This document shows, piece after piece, positions 1 through 9,446 of a DNA stretch of 64,000 bases. This DNA comes from Magnetococcales bacterium (GTDB lineage: Bacteria > Pseudomonadota > Magnetococcia > Magnetococcales > Magnetaquicoccaceae), in the NCBI GenBank assembly GCA_002753095.1, contig PDZU01000001.1:1-64000 (forward strand), in the 5' to 3' direction. The notes beneath the pieces are model-generated. The model did not search any database, had not been told where the DNA came from, and worked only from the letters and a program-made list of their open reading frames with translations. The translations under genes and the position numbers were made by a program. Position 1 is the first letter of the stretch; every line of letters begins with the position of its first letter.

Positions 1-18
1 AAATCCTTAAAAATTTCT

Positions 19-245
19 GCGGGGTCCAGGGGCGATCATCACCCCTGGCGGGTGCAGGGCTTAAGCCCTGCTTGCAATGTGCGGCGTTTTCAAGAAGCAA
101 ATGCGCAGCATTTGCGCACGCCGCACAGATTTGTGCCCCGCAGGGGCACGCTTCTGGAGGGCGGATGCCCGACTTTTAACATCGCGTGCCATAAAGGTTT
201 TTTTGCTGTCGAATGGGTGTTCGTTATTCGGTTGACGCTTCTGGA
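19..245 (+). repeat. Modular hairpin repeat element copy A-fwd (modules M1a-M1b-M2-M3-M4 plus M7 tail)
   Basis: M1a CCAGGGG..CCCCTGG 26-48; M1b GCAGGGCTTAAGCCCTGC 54-71; M2 TGCGGCG..GCAAATGC-GCA-GCATTTGC..CGCCGCA 80-125; M3 GTGCCCC-GCA-GGGGCAC 133-149; M4 GGGCGGATGCCC 159-170; tail 178-240 shared with copy F. Confidence 0.9.
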
Positions 246-360
246 GCGGAGCCCTGCTTGTCATGTGCGGTGCCCCATGGTTCCGCCCTGGATCCGTCAG
301 AGGGGCAGGGCGATCACATTTGAACTTTTCCTGTCACGTTTCCCATGCGGCACGGTGCAT

Positions 361-512
361 GTCGGGCTTCCGCCCTCCCAAAGCGTGCCCCTGCGGGGCA
401 CAGATCTGGCGCGCTGCGCAGATTTGGCTGCGCCAAATCTGCTTCGGTGAAAGCGCGCCATTTCAGCAGGGCGCTGCCCTGCACCCGCAAGGGGAGATAA
501 TCTCCCCTTGAC
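361..512 (-). repeat. Modular hairpin repeat element copy A-rev (inverted relative to A-fwd)
   Basis: M3 385-401; M2 with outer stem TGGCGCGC/GCGCGCCA 407-460 and inner GCAGATTTGGC-TGC-GCCAAATCTGC 418-442; M1b 466-482; M1a CAAGGGGAGATAATCTCCCCTTG 488-510. Confidence 0.9.
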
Positions 513-596
513 CCCATGCCACTTTTCAATGCAATTGCCAGGGCCAGGGGAGGGGATGTCCCCCTTGGATCCGCAACTGTTTTGGGGTCGACACGG

Positions 597-2807
597 TTAC
601 GTCAACAAATGGGGCAGAATCTGTTCACTGGCCAGCGCAGGCAAAGCAGCCACAGCCAGAGCCTCTTCCACACTGGTGACACGTCGCATTCCCACCAAAG
701 CCGTACCAATCTCTGGCAAACTGTAGGCAGCCCGCAGAGCCACTGTGCGTTCCGATAAACCCGCCGCCATGGTCCGAAACTGCGCGGGTATCGTACCACC
801 TTGCAGAACCGTGGCACTGGTAAAGGCATGCATGCCCAACTCTTTGATGGCGTGTAACGCCGACAACATCGTGCCATTAAGTCTCTGGGTCGGACGGGTC
901 AGACTGTGATGGTCACGGACATTGAAAGGCAATTGTACGGCACACAAATGGTGCTGCTTGCCTTGTACGATGGCTGCTGCTTCTTGGGCGGCACTGACGG
1001 CCCGTTGCAGCGAAAGATGGTTGCTCGCACCCTCCTCAACCCGCAAACCATGCCAAGTCGCTAGTCCATAGCAGACGATCTTGCCAGCCATCACCGCCTT
1101 TTCCAACTCCACAAAACTCTCTCGCAGGCGGGTATAGAACAGCTCCTGACCCAAATGGGGCAGCTCATCCTCTGGATTATGCAGATAATAAACATCCAAA
1201 GTCGCCAGCCCAAGATTGCTCAAAGTGTGTTCAAGCTGCTGAGCAATAAATGGCGGCTTGATGCTGTGGCGGCGCTGCAACTCGGCGTCGTCAATCAGCC
1301 CGCTATCCAGATACTGCTCACGCAGATAGCGCTCTGCCGCACGGTTGTCATCGGCATCATGGGTGATGTATCCCCCCTTGCTGGTGATGCAGAGCGCCTG
1401 CCGGGGAATACCCTGAGCACTCAGACAACGCACCGCGTTGCCGACACAGCGCTCTGCCTTCATGTGGCGATAGTTGATGGCGGTATCAAAAACATTGATG
1501 CCTCGGCTGGCCGCATGCAACATGGCATCGATGTAACGCTGATCGGTGGCGGCAGTCAGATCTCCCATCCAGGTGCCGAGCCCGATACCGCTCACCTTGC
1601 CAGCCTGGAACGGCCTATAAAAGCTCTCCAGTGCGGTGGATCCCTGTTGCTGTGGACGGGTGGCCCGCGTCTGCCAATGGCCGCTCTCTGGATTGCTCAG
1701 AAAGCCGGTAATCGGTGTTGTGGCCACGGGTGTGGTACTACGGGCCGGGGCGACGACTCCGGCCTGCGGTGCTGCCAAAAGGGCGCGCTGTTGCTTGTGG
1801 CGCTGGATGTGGCGCGCCAAGGCAACCTCCTGGATGCGGGTGTGATACCAGGTGCGCATGTCTGGCCGCGCGTTGGCCTCCAGCAACAGTGACAACCATT
1901 TTTCAGCGGGAGTCGGTTGCCAGCCAGTGGCTTTTAGCTTGCTGTTGTCCGGCAAAGTCCAACCCGCTCCTGTACCGAAAATGGGCGAATAGTCCAGACC
2001 AGCCTGCTCCAGCACTTCGTTGGGCACATGGACGATCTCTGGATCGCTTTTGGCGGCTGTGGCCAGCGCGCGTACCAACCGTTCATTGGTCCAGATTTCA
2101 TCACCGGTTACGTTGTAGACCTGATTGACGGCGTCGGGGTGGGTCAGGATATGGGTGGCAGCCCGTGCCAGATCGCTGACCAGTACCAGCTTGAAGAGCA
2201 CCTCATCCCGGCTGCACAGCAGAATGGGACCGCCATCCAACACACGCGAAACCCAGAAATGGCTGCGGCCAGACTCTTCGAACCAGTGCAGACGCCGAGG
2301 CGAAGGGGCACCAGTCAGGTTATCCCTGGGACCACTGACCATGCAGGGGCGCAAGACGCTCCACGCGACCTCGGAAGCCCGCAACACCGCTTCGCAAGAG
2401 CGTTTGCCGTAGTTGTAGAGGTCCGCGCCGCTCAAGCCGGTCAGATCGTAGCGACGAATTTCCACCTGATCTTCGCGATAAGCCCGTGGGTGGCGATTGG
2501 AATAGACATCCGTGGTGCTGGTCAGCAGATAGCGACCAATCCGCCCTGGTAAGGCAGCCAGCAGGCGCTCCACCTGATGTGGTTCATAGGCGATATTGTC
2601 CACCACATAGTCAAACGATTCAGAGGCAAAAAGGGTTTTAAGCGCCGCTTCCTGGTTGCGGTCTGCCTGCAGCCAGCGGATATGCGGACGGATCTCGGCG
2701 GGTGGAGAGTCCAGTGCCAAAACGGTCAGACGATGGCCAGCATGCAGCAGATGCCAAAGTATTTCGACGCCAACAAAGCGGTTGCCGCCCAGCAGAAGGG
2801 TATTCAT
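597..2807 (-). CDS. Fusion protein: N-terminal NAD-dependent epimerase-like SDR + C-terminal aldo/keto reductase
   Basis: N-term TLLLGGNRFVG Rossmann motif and YNYGK; C-term AKR with DTAINYR, SKGG, YLHNP (D/Y/K/H tetrad candidates). Confidence 0.85.
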   Translation of the reverse strand: MNTLLLGGNRFVGVEILWHLLHAGHRLTVLALDSPPAEIRPHIRWLQADRNQEAALKTLFASESFDYVVDNIAYEPHQVERLLAALPGRIGRYLLTSTTDVYSNRHPRAYREDQVEIRRYDLTGLSGADLYNYGKRSCEAVLRASEVAWSVLRPCMVSGPRDNLTGAPSPRRLHWFEESGRSHFWVSRVLDGGPILLCSRDEVLFKLVLVSDLARAATHILTHPDAVNQVYNVTGDEIWTNERLVRALATAAKSDPEIVHVPNEVLEQAGLDYSPIFGTGAGWTLPDNSKLKATGWQPTPAEKWLSLLLEANARPDMRTWYHTRIQEVALARHIQRHKQQRALLAAPQAGVVAPARSTTPVATTPITGFLSNPESGHWQTRATRPQQQGSTALESFYRPFQAGKVSGIGLGTWMGDLTAATDQRYIDAMLHAASRGINVFDTAINYRHMKAERCVGNAVRCLSAQGIPRQALCITSKGGYITHDADDNRAAERYLREQYLDSGLIDDAELQRRHSIKPPFIAQQLEHTLSNLGLATLDVYYLHNPEDELPHLGQELFYTRLRESFVELEKAVMAGKIVCYGLATWHGLRVEEGASNHLSLQRAVSAAQEAAAIVQGKQHHLCAVQLPFNVRDHHSLTRPTQRLNGTMLSALHAIKELGMHAFTSATVLQGGTIPAQFRTMAAGLSERTVALRAAYSLPEIGTALVGMRRVTSVEEALAVAALPALASEQILPHLLT

Positions 2808-4795
2808 CGATCAGCCTCCAGATAGGGTAGCGCAAAGGGGGAAGGCAACAAGGCGTCCCAAAACAGATCCAACGCAATGGCCGGACCCAGACGTGCTTCC
2901 AGGTTGCGGAACTTTTGCCACTGTTGCAAGCGTTCGACAGCGCTGCTCAAAATGGCATGATTGGCGGCAACCGCAGAAAATTCATGCCAATGGATGCCAT
3001 GCGGAATGCCGGGGGGGCGTCGTCGTACCATGAGGTCGCCGCCGATGGCCAACGCCTGGGCGATGGACCAGGAGACATCGGCACACCCGGTAAAATCGAT
3101 GGCCAGCGTGGGCGCAGGCAGTTCGCCAGCCCGTCGTCTGGCCAACAGTGGGGCAACGGCCTGCACTGGAAATTCCGGGTGTTCGGCGGCGCGACGGTCC
3201 ACATGCACCACCGGACGACCGGCATCCTGGACCAGCCACGCCGCCAAAGCCGCTTCCACCGTGCGACCGGCAATCCAGACAGGCGATTGATCCTTGCCCA
3301 GACGGTGTTCCAGACCAGCAATCAGGCTGCCCAGCGGATCGGCCAGCAGGGCGATTTTGCCCAAAGAGGGAGGTACGGTCACCAGATGGGAGAGGGGTGT
3401 GGAACAGATGCCCCAGCCATAGCCATCGGTACCGATTCCCAAAACAGCCCGTGTGCCACTCCGGCAAAAAGGGCACGTACTGGCCTCTGCGCAGGGCATG
3501 ACACTCATGGGCACCGCCAAGGTGCCCGCTTCAATGGCATGTGGACCAGGGTTGACCACCTCCAACAGGGCGTTATGACCAAAAACCCGGGGCCCTTGTT
3601 GCGGATATTCACCGCGCAAAAAACGCTCTTCTGCCGGCAACAAGGTCAACGCCTGGACTTTGACCACTGGGGGGGGGAAATTTTGTATCTGTGCCAACCG
3701 TTCCAAAGCCAGTCCGGCAGGTTGGCCCGCCCAGCCACGCAATACCCACTGCCGGGTTGTATGTTGCGGCAGAGGGTGCGCGGCGCGGCCAGGATGGTAG
3801 AACACTTCGTTTTCAGCTTCGCTGAGGGCGCGACGTTCACGGTTGACTAGGTTTTGATTGTAGGGACGGCGCTGTGCTGCGCACTCTCTGGCCCGGTTGT
3901 GTACCGTTTGCAGCGGATCATCCGCTTGCCAGCCCAGTTGCAGCAACAGGTGGGCTGGTTCGATAAAGCTGGTGGAGGCCCGTTCCCCCAAGGGGAGCTG
4001 CAAATTGGCGGCTCGCCAACGCCACTGCGACAGATAGCCAAAGCGCAGTGGTAGTCCCAGGGCATCCCGTACCATGGCGGCATGTCCCCAATAGGTCAAC
4101 GTCGCCTGATTGGCCACGTTGAGTGTTTGCCCGAAAGCATCTGGATACCCAGCCACCGTCCGCACCGCCCGCACCAGGTCCGCGTGCGAGAGATGGCGAT
4201 AATTGGGGAGATCCCCCTCCGGAAAGACCACGACTCCCCCATCCAGGATACGATCAACGAACCAGCGCGTTACATCCATCTGGCCGGTCTCCTCCCCTTC
4301 GAGGATGGCCGGGCGCAGAATGGTAAAGGCGAAACGATCCCGCGCCAACAGGCGCAACTCCCGCTCCACGGACCGGGCAGCCAACGTCTCTTCTGGCAGA
4401 TTGACCGGGAGATCGTAGGCAACCTCCGCATCGCTCTCCTGCCAGGGTCGCAACGTGGCACTGCCAGGGTAGACCTGGTGGGTGGAGATGAGCAGATATT
4501 GCTCCATTGCACCACTCAAAGCCGATACCGAGGCACGCAACTGGCTGACACTGCGGGAGCCATTATCGATGATCAATTGGTAGGAGGATGCTTCCCCAGG
4601 GGCGACCACTTCATACCCGGCATCGCTTAGGGCCTGCTCCATAAGGGTACGAAAAGTGTCTGGGTTGCCGATGTAACATGCCCGCCGTTTGCCGATGGAG
4701 CGGGTTTTATTGACCTTGCCGCGCAACGTGATTGACTCCGCATCTGAAAGATTAAATGATGGGTAACGGCCCTTGCGAAACGTGAATTTTTCCAT
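2804..4795 (-). CDS. Fusion protein: N-terminal SDR/epimerase-like + C-terminal medium-chain (glucose-dehydrogenase-like) dehydrogenase
   Basis: SDR-like N-half (LLISTHQVYPG, LRPAILEGEETG); C-half with VFGHNALLEVVNPG and CAEASTCPFCRSGT; 4-nt overlap with the next gene. Confidence 0.7.
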   Translation of the reverse strand: MEKFTFRKGRYPSFNLSDAESITLRGKVNKTRSIGKRRACYIGNPDTFRTLMEQALSDAGYEVVAPGEASSYQLIIDNGSRSVSQLRASVSALSGAMEQYLLISTHQVYPGSATLRPWQESDAEVAYDLPVNLPEETLAARSVERELRLLARDRFAFTILRPAILEGEETGQMDVTRWFVDRILDGGVVVFPEGDLPNYRHLSHADLVRAVRTVAGYPDAFGQTLNVANQATLTYWGHAAMVRDALGLPLRFGYLSQWRWRAANLQLPLGERASTSFIEPAHLLLQLGWQADDPLQTVHNRARECAAQRRPYNQNLVNRERRALSEAENEVFYHPGRAAHPLPQHTTRQWVLRGWAGQPAGLALERLAQIQNFPPPVVKVQALTLLPAEERFLRGEYPQQGPRVFGHNALLEVVNPGPHAIEAGTLAVPMSVMPCAEASTCPFCRSGTRAVLGIGTDGYGWGICSTPLSHLVTVPPSLGKIALLADPLGSLIAGLEHRLGKDQSPVWIAGRTVEAALAAWLVQDAGRPVVHVDRRAAEHPEFPVQAVAPLLARRRAGELPAPTLAIDFTGCADVSWSIAQALAIGGDLMVRRRPPGIPHGIHWHEFSAVAANHAILSSAVERLQQWQKFRNLEARLGPAIALDLFWDALLPSPFALPYLEADR

Positions 4796-5190
4796 ATTCC
4801 TGCTGCAGTATTTCCGAGAATTTGCACCCAGTCAATGGCTCTCTGCGTGGGGTTTTTGCCAAACCGCAGGATTTTGACAAAAGGATAATTTGTGTAAAAT
4901 ATTGTGCTAACGTGAGATAAACTCCTTTTCAAACCATATAAAAACCTGCTATGAACAGAGTCTGGGATCATTCCGGTGTTGTCCATGGATTATGGTGTTG
5001 TTTTTCGGGGGGAACTCTGCAATGTAGACCTCTTCCTGGGGGACGCATTGGGTACACCTTGATCAACGGCGTGGGAGAGCCGTCCTCCAACTGGAGGAGG
5101 GTATGGGGGTCACCCCACGCTGTTGGGTGGTATGGTCGAATTTTGGATTGTTATAATTGTTGTCAACCCCTAAAATGAGGAAGAAGCGCA

Positions 5191-5937
5191 ATGAGTGGAA
5201 GAGTTGCCTTGGTTACGGGTGGTGCAGGTGGTATTGGCACGGAGATTTGCAAAAAATTGATCAGCGAAGGGTATCGGGTGGTGGTCACCTGTGCGCCCGT
5301 TTTTGAATGTCCCAATCTGGACGAGTGGAAAAAACAGCGCGAGGCAGAGGGCAACCCGATTCCGGTTTATGAGGCCAATGTGGCTGATTTTACCTCCTGC
5401 AAAAACGCCGTAGAGCAGATCGAAAAAGAGGTCGGCCCCATCGACATTCTGGTCAATGCTGCCGGTATTACCCGCGACTCTACCCTGAAAAAGATGACCG
5501 AACAGCAGTGGAATGATGTGATTGATACCAATTTGAACAGCGTATTCAATGTGACCAAGCATGTCTTTACCGGCATGACCGATCGGGGTTATGGCCGCAT
5601 TGTCAACATCTCCTCTGTCAATGGTCGCAAAGGTCAGTTTGGGCAGGCCAACTATTCGGCTGCCAAGGCGGGTATGCATGGTTTCACCATGGCCGTTGCC
5701 CAAGAGGGTGTGGCCAAGGGTGTGACTGTCAACACCATTTCGCCCGGTTATATCGGTACAGATATGGTTAAAAAGATTCCGGAAGATGTGCTCAAGAAGA
5801 TCATCGCCCAAATTCCCGCCGGTCGCCTGGGGCGCCCGGATGAGATTGCTCGGGTGGTTGCCTTCCTGGTCCATGAGGATGCCGGTTTCATCACAGGTGC
5901 CAACATTGACATCAACGGCGGTCAGTTCATCCACTGA
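5191..5937 (+). CDS. phaB: Acetoacetyl-CoA reductase (PhaB-type SDR)
   Basis: VALVTGGAGGIGTEIC, NAAGITRD, YSAAKAGMHGFTMA; PHA gene context. Confidence 0.93.
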   Translation: MSGRVALVTGGAGGIGTEICKKLISEGYRVVVTCAPVFECPNLDEWKKQREAEGNPIPVYEANVADFTSCKNAVEQIEKEVGPIDILVNAAGITRDSTLKKMTEQQWNDVIDTNLNSVFNVTKHVFTGMTDRGYGRIVNISSVNGRKGQFGQANYSAAKAGMHGFTMAVAQEGVAKGVTVNTISPGYIGTDMVKKIPEDVLKKIIAQIPAGRLGRPDEIARVVAFLVHEDAGFITGANIDINGGQFIH

Positions 5938-5972
5938 TTCTAAACCGTTGAGGACTGTTTGAGGCAGTTCAC

Positions 5973-6413
5973 ATGAGAGTCATTCGCAAATATCCCAATC
6001 GTCGTTTGTACGATACGGAACGGTCCGCTTACGTTACCCTGGAGGGAATCCGGCAGTTGGTGTTGGACAAAATTCCATTCCAGGTGGTCGATAAGCAGAC
6101 CAACGAAGATATTACTCGCAGCATTTTGTTGCAGATCATCAGTGAATCAGAAGGAGGGGGGGTTCCGGTCTTTTCGACCGAGGTGTTGCAGCAAATCATC
6201 CGTTTTTATGGCGGAGCGTTGCAAGGCATGCTGGGTGAGTATCTGGCGCGCAGCGTGGCTCTCTTTGTCGAACAGCAAAACCAGTTGCACACCGCCATTA
6301 ATCCGGTGTCCATTCTGAGTGAAATGACCCAGAAGAATATTGAATTCTGGGTCTCTTTGCTGCCCATCACCCGCACTTCGTCCAGCACACCCCCGCCGGA
6401 CGAGTCGTCGTGA
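5973..6413 (+). CDS. phaR: Polyhydroxyalkanoate synthesis repressor PhaR
   Basis: MRVIRKYPNRRLYDTERSAYVTLEGIRQLV: PHB/PHA accumulation regulator DNA-binding domain. Confidence 0.93.
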   Translation: MRVIRKYPNRRLYDTERSAYVTLEGIRQLVLDKIPFQVVDKQTNEDITRSILLQIISESEGGGVPVFSTEVLQQIIRFYGGALQGMLGEYLARSVALFVEQQNQLHTAINPVSILSEMTQKNIEFWVSLLPITRTSSSTPPPDESS

Positions 6414-6463
6414 TGGGCAGATTAAAAAAATGATGACGGGTTGTTGAACGGACAAAAAAACGG

Positions 6464-6492
6464 TTGACAAGCATTTGTGGGAGTAATATGCT
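6464..6492 (+). promoter_or_regulatory. Sigma70-like promoter of the phasin gene
   Basis: TTGACA (6464-6469), 17-nt spacer, TATGCT (6487-6492). Confidence 0.75.
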
Positions 6493-6503
6493 GCACTGCA
6501 ACA

Positions 6504-6522
6504 AATGCTGCAACGCAGCATT
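6504..6522. promoter_or_regulatory. Probable PhaR operator
   Basis: Perfect inverted repeat AATGCTGC-AAC-GCAGCATT containing CTGCN3GCAG, just downstream of the -10. Confidence 0.7.
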
Positions 6523-6539
6523 GCGGGGAGAACAATACC

Positions 6540-6923
6540 ATGAGCGACAAATCGAAGGAGGGTAAGATGGATAAGAAAGTTGCCGAGCAGGTTGCCGAAG
6601 TGACCCGGAAAATGGTGAACTCCATCGCCGGATTGCAGAAAATTAACGAGCGGACCATGAAAGAGCTGGCCAAACAGCAGGTCAATGCGGCGGAGGCTTT
6701 TGTGACGGTCAGTTCCAAGCAGATCAAGAGTCTTGGTGGGATGAAGTCGGTGACGGATGTGGTGAACGCGCAGGCGGACATTGTTGCGGATGTAGGCAAG
6801 ATGATGGTGGAGAATGCCCGGCAGACCATGGAGCTTTTGTCCCGCAGTCAGGATGAGCTCAAGGGGCTGATTGAGCAGGATTTGAATGACATTGTTGAGC
6901 AGGTCAAGGCCAATACCAAGTAG
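6540..6923 (+). CDS. phaP: Phasin family protein
   Basis: MSDKSKEGKMDKKVAEQVAEVTRKMVNS...: small helical phasin-like protein between phaR and phaE. Confidence 0.8.
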   Translation: MSDKSKEGKMDKKVAEQVAEVTRKMVNSIAGLQKINERTMKELAKQQVNAAEAFVTVSSKQIKSLGGMKSVTDVVNAQADIVADVGKMMVENARQTMELLSRSQDELKGLIEQDLNDIVEQVKANTK

Positions 6924-6963
6924 GATCCGTATTTACAGGTTAATTCAATCAGGGAGGTGAAGC

Positions 6964-8292
6964 ATGGCGAATGATGCGTTTTCGGTCGATTGGATGCAGG
7001 GGTGGACCGACCTGCAGCGAAAAATCTGGAACGATTGGTCGTCCATGGCAGGCGAACATCTCCAAACAAATCGCCCCTTTCCGGCCATGCCGGGCATGGA
7101 AGGCATGGCGCAGTGGCCCATGCAGTGGCTGAAGCAGGCCAGCGATGCGAGCGCGATGGGGAATGCGGCTGCTTCCTGGATGCCTTGGCTGCAGCCGCAA
7201 GCGAGCAGCTCCCCCATGGATGAATGGATGCGCATGTTTGGAATCTATTCTCCGGAGGCTCCCCCGGAAAAGACCGTCATGAGCGGTATGATGTCTGCTG
7301 CCAGTGGTTTCATGCGCATGGGCAAGGAAATTTTTGATGTGCTGCAGCGGGTTGGTGAGAGCCAGCGCGAGGGTGGGGATTGGACCAAGCAGTTGGACAG
7401 TGCCATCCAGCAGGCCAAGTCTCTTTTTCTTGGGCAGGATGGTGCCCAGGCGGCTTTGCATCCCATGGCGGCCTGGAGCCAGCCCATGCAGCTATGGATG
7501 AACATGTTCAAGGACAATCCGCTGTTGTCCAGCACTTTGCTGCAGACCATGGCCGGTGCGGCCAAGCCGGGCACGTGGAGCCAGGAGAGTGGCATGGAGT
7601 GGTTGCAGAAGGTGCTTGCCACGCCTGGTTTGGGTTTGACCCGCGAAAAACAAGAGCGGATGCAGGCGGCCATGCAGGATGCCTTGAACTATCAAAAGGC
7701 CATGCAGGAGTTTCAGACTCTCTCCAATCAGGTCAATTTGAAGGCGTTGGATCTGTTGCACAAGCGTTTGCTGGAGCGGGGTGCCACCAGCAAACCGATC
7801 GAGAGTTTGAAAGAGTTGTATGTTGTGTGGGTGGATTGTTGTGAAGAGACCAATGCCGAATTTGTGCGCAGCAGTGAGTTTCAAGAGGCCAATTCCCGCA
7901 TGGTCAACGGCATGATCCGGGTGCAGCAGTTCCAGCAGTCCATGGCCGATGAGACCATGGCGGCGCTTGGCATGCCGACCCGGCGGGAGATGAACACTTC
8001 GCACCGTCAGGTTCAGGATCTGAAGCGGCGGGTGCGCAGTCTGGAAGATCAATTGAAGCGGTTGCAGACGCAGGATCATGGCGCCGAGTTGCGCTCGATT
8101 CGGGATGATCTGGAGCGGTTGGATGTGCGCAATCTGCGGCATGAGTTGGAAAATATGAAGGGTGTTCTGGAAGATGCCAGACCGGGTGTGACCACTGCTC
8201 CAGACAAAGGAACCGCTCCTTCCAAGGCACGTACCACCTCGCGGGATAAAATGGCTGTAACGCCGGATTCGGCTGCCAAAAAAGGAGAATAA
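6964..8292 (+). CDS. phaE: Class III PHA synthase subunit PhaE
   Basis: PhaE-like sequence with coiled-coil C-terminus, immediately upstream of phaC. Confidence 0.88.
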   Translation: MANDAFSVDWMQGWTDLQRKIWNDWSSMAGEHLQTNRPFPAMPGMEGMAQWPMQWLKQASDASAMGNAAASWMPWLQPQASSSPMDEWMRMFGIYSPEAPPEKTVMSGMMSAASGFMRMGKEIFDVLQRVGESQREGGDWTKQLDSAIQQAKSLFLGQDGAQAALHPMAAWSQPMQLWMNMFKDNPLLSSTLLQTMAGAAKPGTWSQESGMEWLQKVLATPGLGLTREKQERMQAAMQDALNYQKAMQEFQTLSNQVNLKALDLLHKRLLERGATSKPIESLKELYVVWVDCCEETNAEFVRSSEFQEANSRMVNGMIRVQQFQQSMADETMAALGMPTRREMNTSHRQVQDLKRRVRSLEDQLKRLQTQDHGAELRSIRDDLERLDVRNLRHELENMKGVLEDARPGVTTAPDKGTAPSKARTTSRDKMAVTPDSAAKKGE

Positions 8293-8295
8293 CGG

Positions 8296-9360
8296 ATGTT
8301 TCCAATTAACATGACCCCACAGCAAGCGGCTGAAGAGCTGTTGCGTTTCAACCAAAAATTGATTTCGGGCATGGATGTGTTGAGTGCGACCGGTCCGATT
8401 TCCGCCGGTGTCAGCAGTCGCGAAGCCGTTTATACCGACGACAAGGTGACGTTGTATCGCTATCAGCCTCGGGTTGAAAAGCGGCATCGGGTGCCGGTTC
8501 TGGTGGTTTATGCATTGGTCAACCGTCCGTACATGGCTGACCTGCAGGAGGATCGTTCCCTGATTCGCGGTTTGTTGGATGAGGGGATGGATGTGTATCT
8601 CATCGACTGGGGGTATCCAGATGGATCGGATCGTTATCTGACCTTGGATGACTACATCAACGGCTATATTTACCGTTGCGTGCAGCATATTTGTGAGGCG
8701 CATGATCTGTATCGGATCAATCTGTTGGGCATCTGCCAGGGTGGAACATTCAGCATCTGTTTTTCGGCCTTGCATCCAGAGAAGGTGCGCAATCTGGTGA
8801 CCACGGTGACGCCGGTCGATTTTCAGACCCCGGACAATCTGCTCAGCCGTTGGGCGCAGACCCTGAACGTGGATCTGTTGGTTGACACGTTGGGCAACAT
8901 TCCGGGTGATTTGTTGAACTTCACCTTTTTGTCCATGAATCCCTATCGCCTGACCGGGCAAAAATATCTGGACATGGTTGAGATCATGGACAGTCCGGAA
9001 AAGTTGAAAAACTTTTTGCGCATGGAAAAGTGGATCTTTGATTCGCCGGATCAGGCTGGGGAGGCTTTCCGGCAGTTCATCAAGGATTTTTACCAGTGCA
9101 ATGGTTTGATCAAGGGGGAGGTAGTCATTGGTGGGCAGCGGGTGGATCTGAAAAACATCACCATGCCTGTTTTCAATGTGTATGCCACGTTGGACCATCT
9201 GGTGCCGCCGGCGGCTTCCAAGGTGCTCAAGGATCTGGTGGGCAGTACGGATTACAGTGAATTTGCCTTCAAGGGTGGCCATATTGGCATTTATGTCAGT
9301 GGTCGGGCGCAGCAGGAGGTTCCCCCTGCGGTGGCCAACTGGTTGAAGGCGCGTGGTTGA
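8296..9360 (+). CDS. phaC: Class III PHA synthase subunit PhaC
   Basis: 354 aa; lipase-like box GICQGG; DWGYPDGSDRYLTLDDY; GGHIG. Confidence 0.95.
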   Translation: MFPINMTPQQAAEELLRFNQKLISGMDVLSATGPISAGVSSREAVYTDDKVTLYRYQPRVEKRHRVPVLVVYALVNRPYMADLQEDRSLIRGLLDEGMDVYLIDWGYPDGSDRYLTLDDYINGYIYRCVQHICEAHDLYRINLLGICQGGTFSICFSALHPEKVRNLVTTVTPVDFQTPDNLLSRWAQTLNVDLLVDTLGNIPGDLLNFTFLSMNPYRLTGQKYLDMVEIMDSPEKLKNFLRMEKWIFDSPDQAGEAFRQFIKDFYQCNGLIKGEVVIGGQRVDLKNITMPVFNVYATLDHLVPPAASKVLKDLVGSTDYSEFAFKGGHIGIYVSGRAQQEVPPAVANWLKARG

Positions 9361-9382
9361 TCGCGTTGTGTGTTGTGGATGA

Positions 9383-9425
9383 CGGGGTTGCGGGGCGTTT
9401 ACTGCCTGCAACCCCGTTGTTGTTT
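9383..9425 (+). terminator. Rho-independent terminator downstream of phaC
   Basis: CGGGGTTGC...GCAACCCCG followed by TTGTTGTTTT. Confidence 0.75.
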
Positions 9426-9446
9426 TGGACTCTTTCCTAATTTTGT

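Noticed and set aside
52-529. Short overlapping ORFs in repeat A (and equivalents at about 12119, 13809, 19254, 26236, 38013) with similar peptides such as RSPACNVRR...VPRRGTLWEGGRPTFN
   Set aside because: They arise from the conserved palindromic DNA, occur in several frames on both strands, lack consistent starts or SD sites, and the changes preserve base pairing rather than codons.
7492-9411. 639-aa minus-strand ORF opposite phaE/phaC
   Set aside because: Shadow ORF of a GC-rich coding region; the plus-strand phaE/phaC are clear homologues and the antisense product is low-complexity H/Q/I/R-rich.
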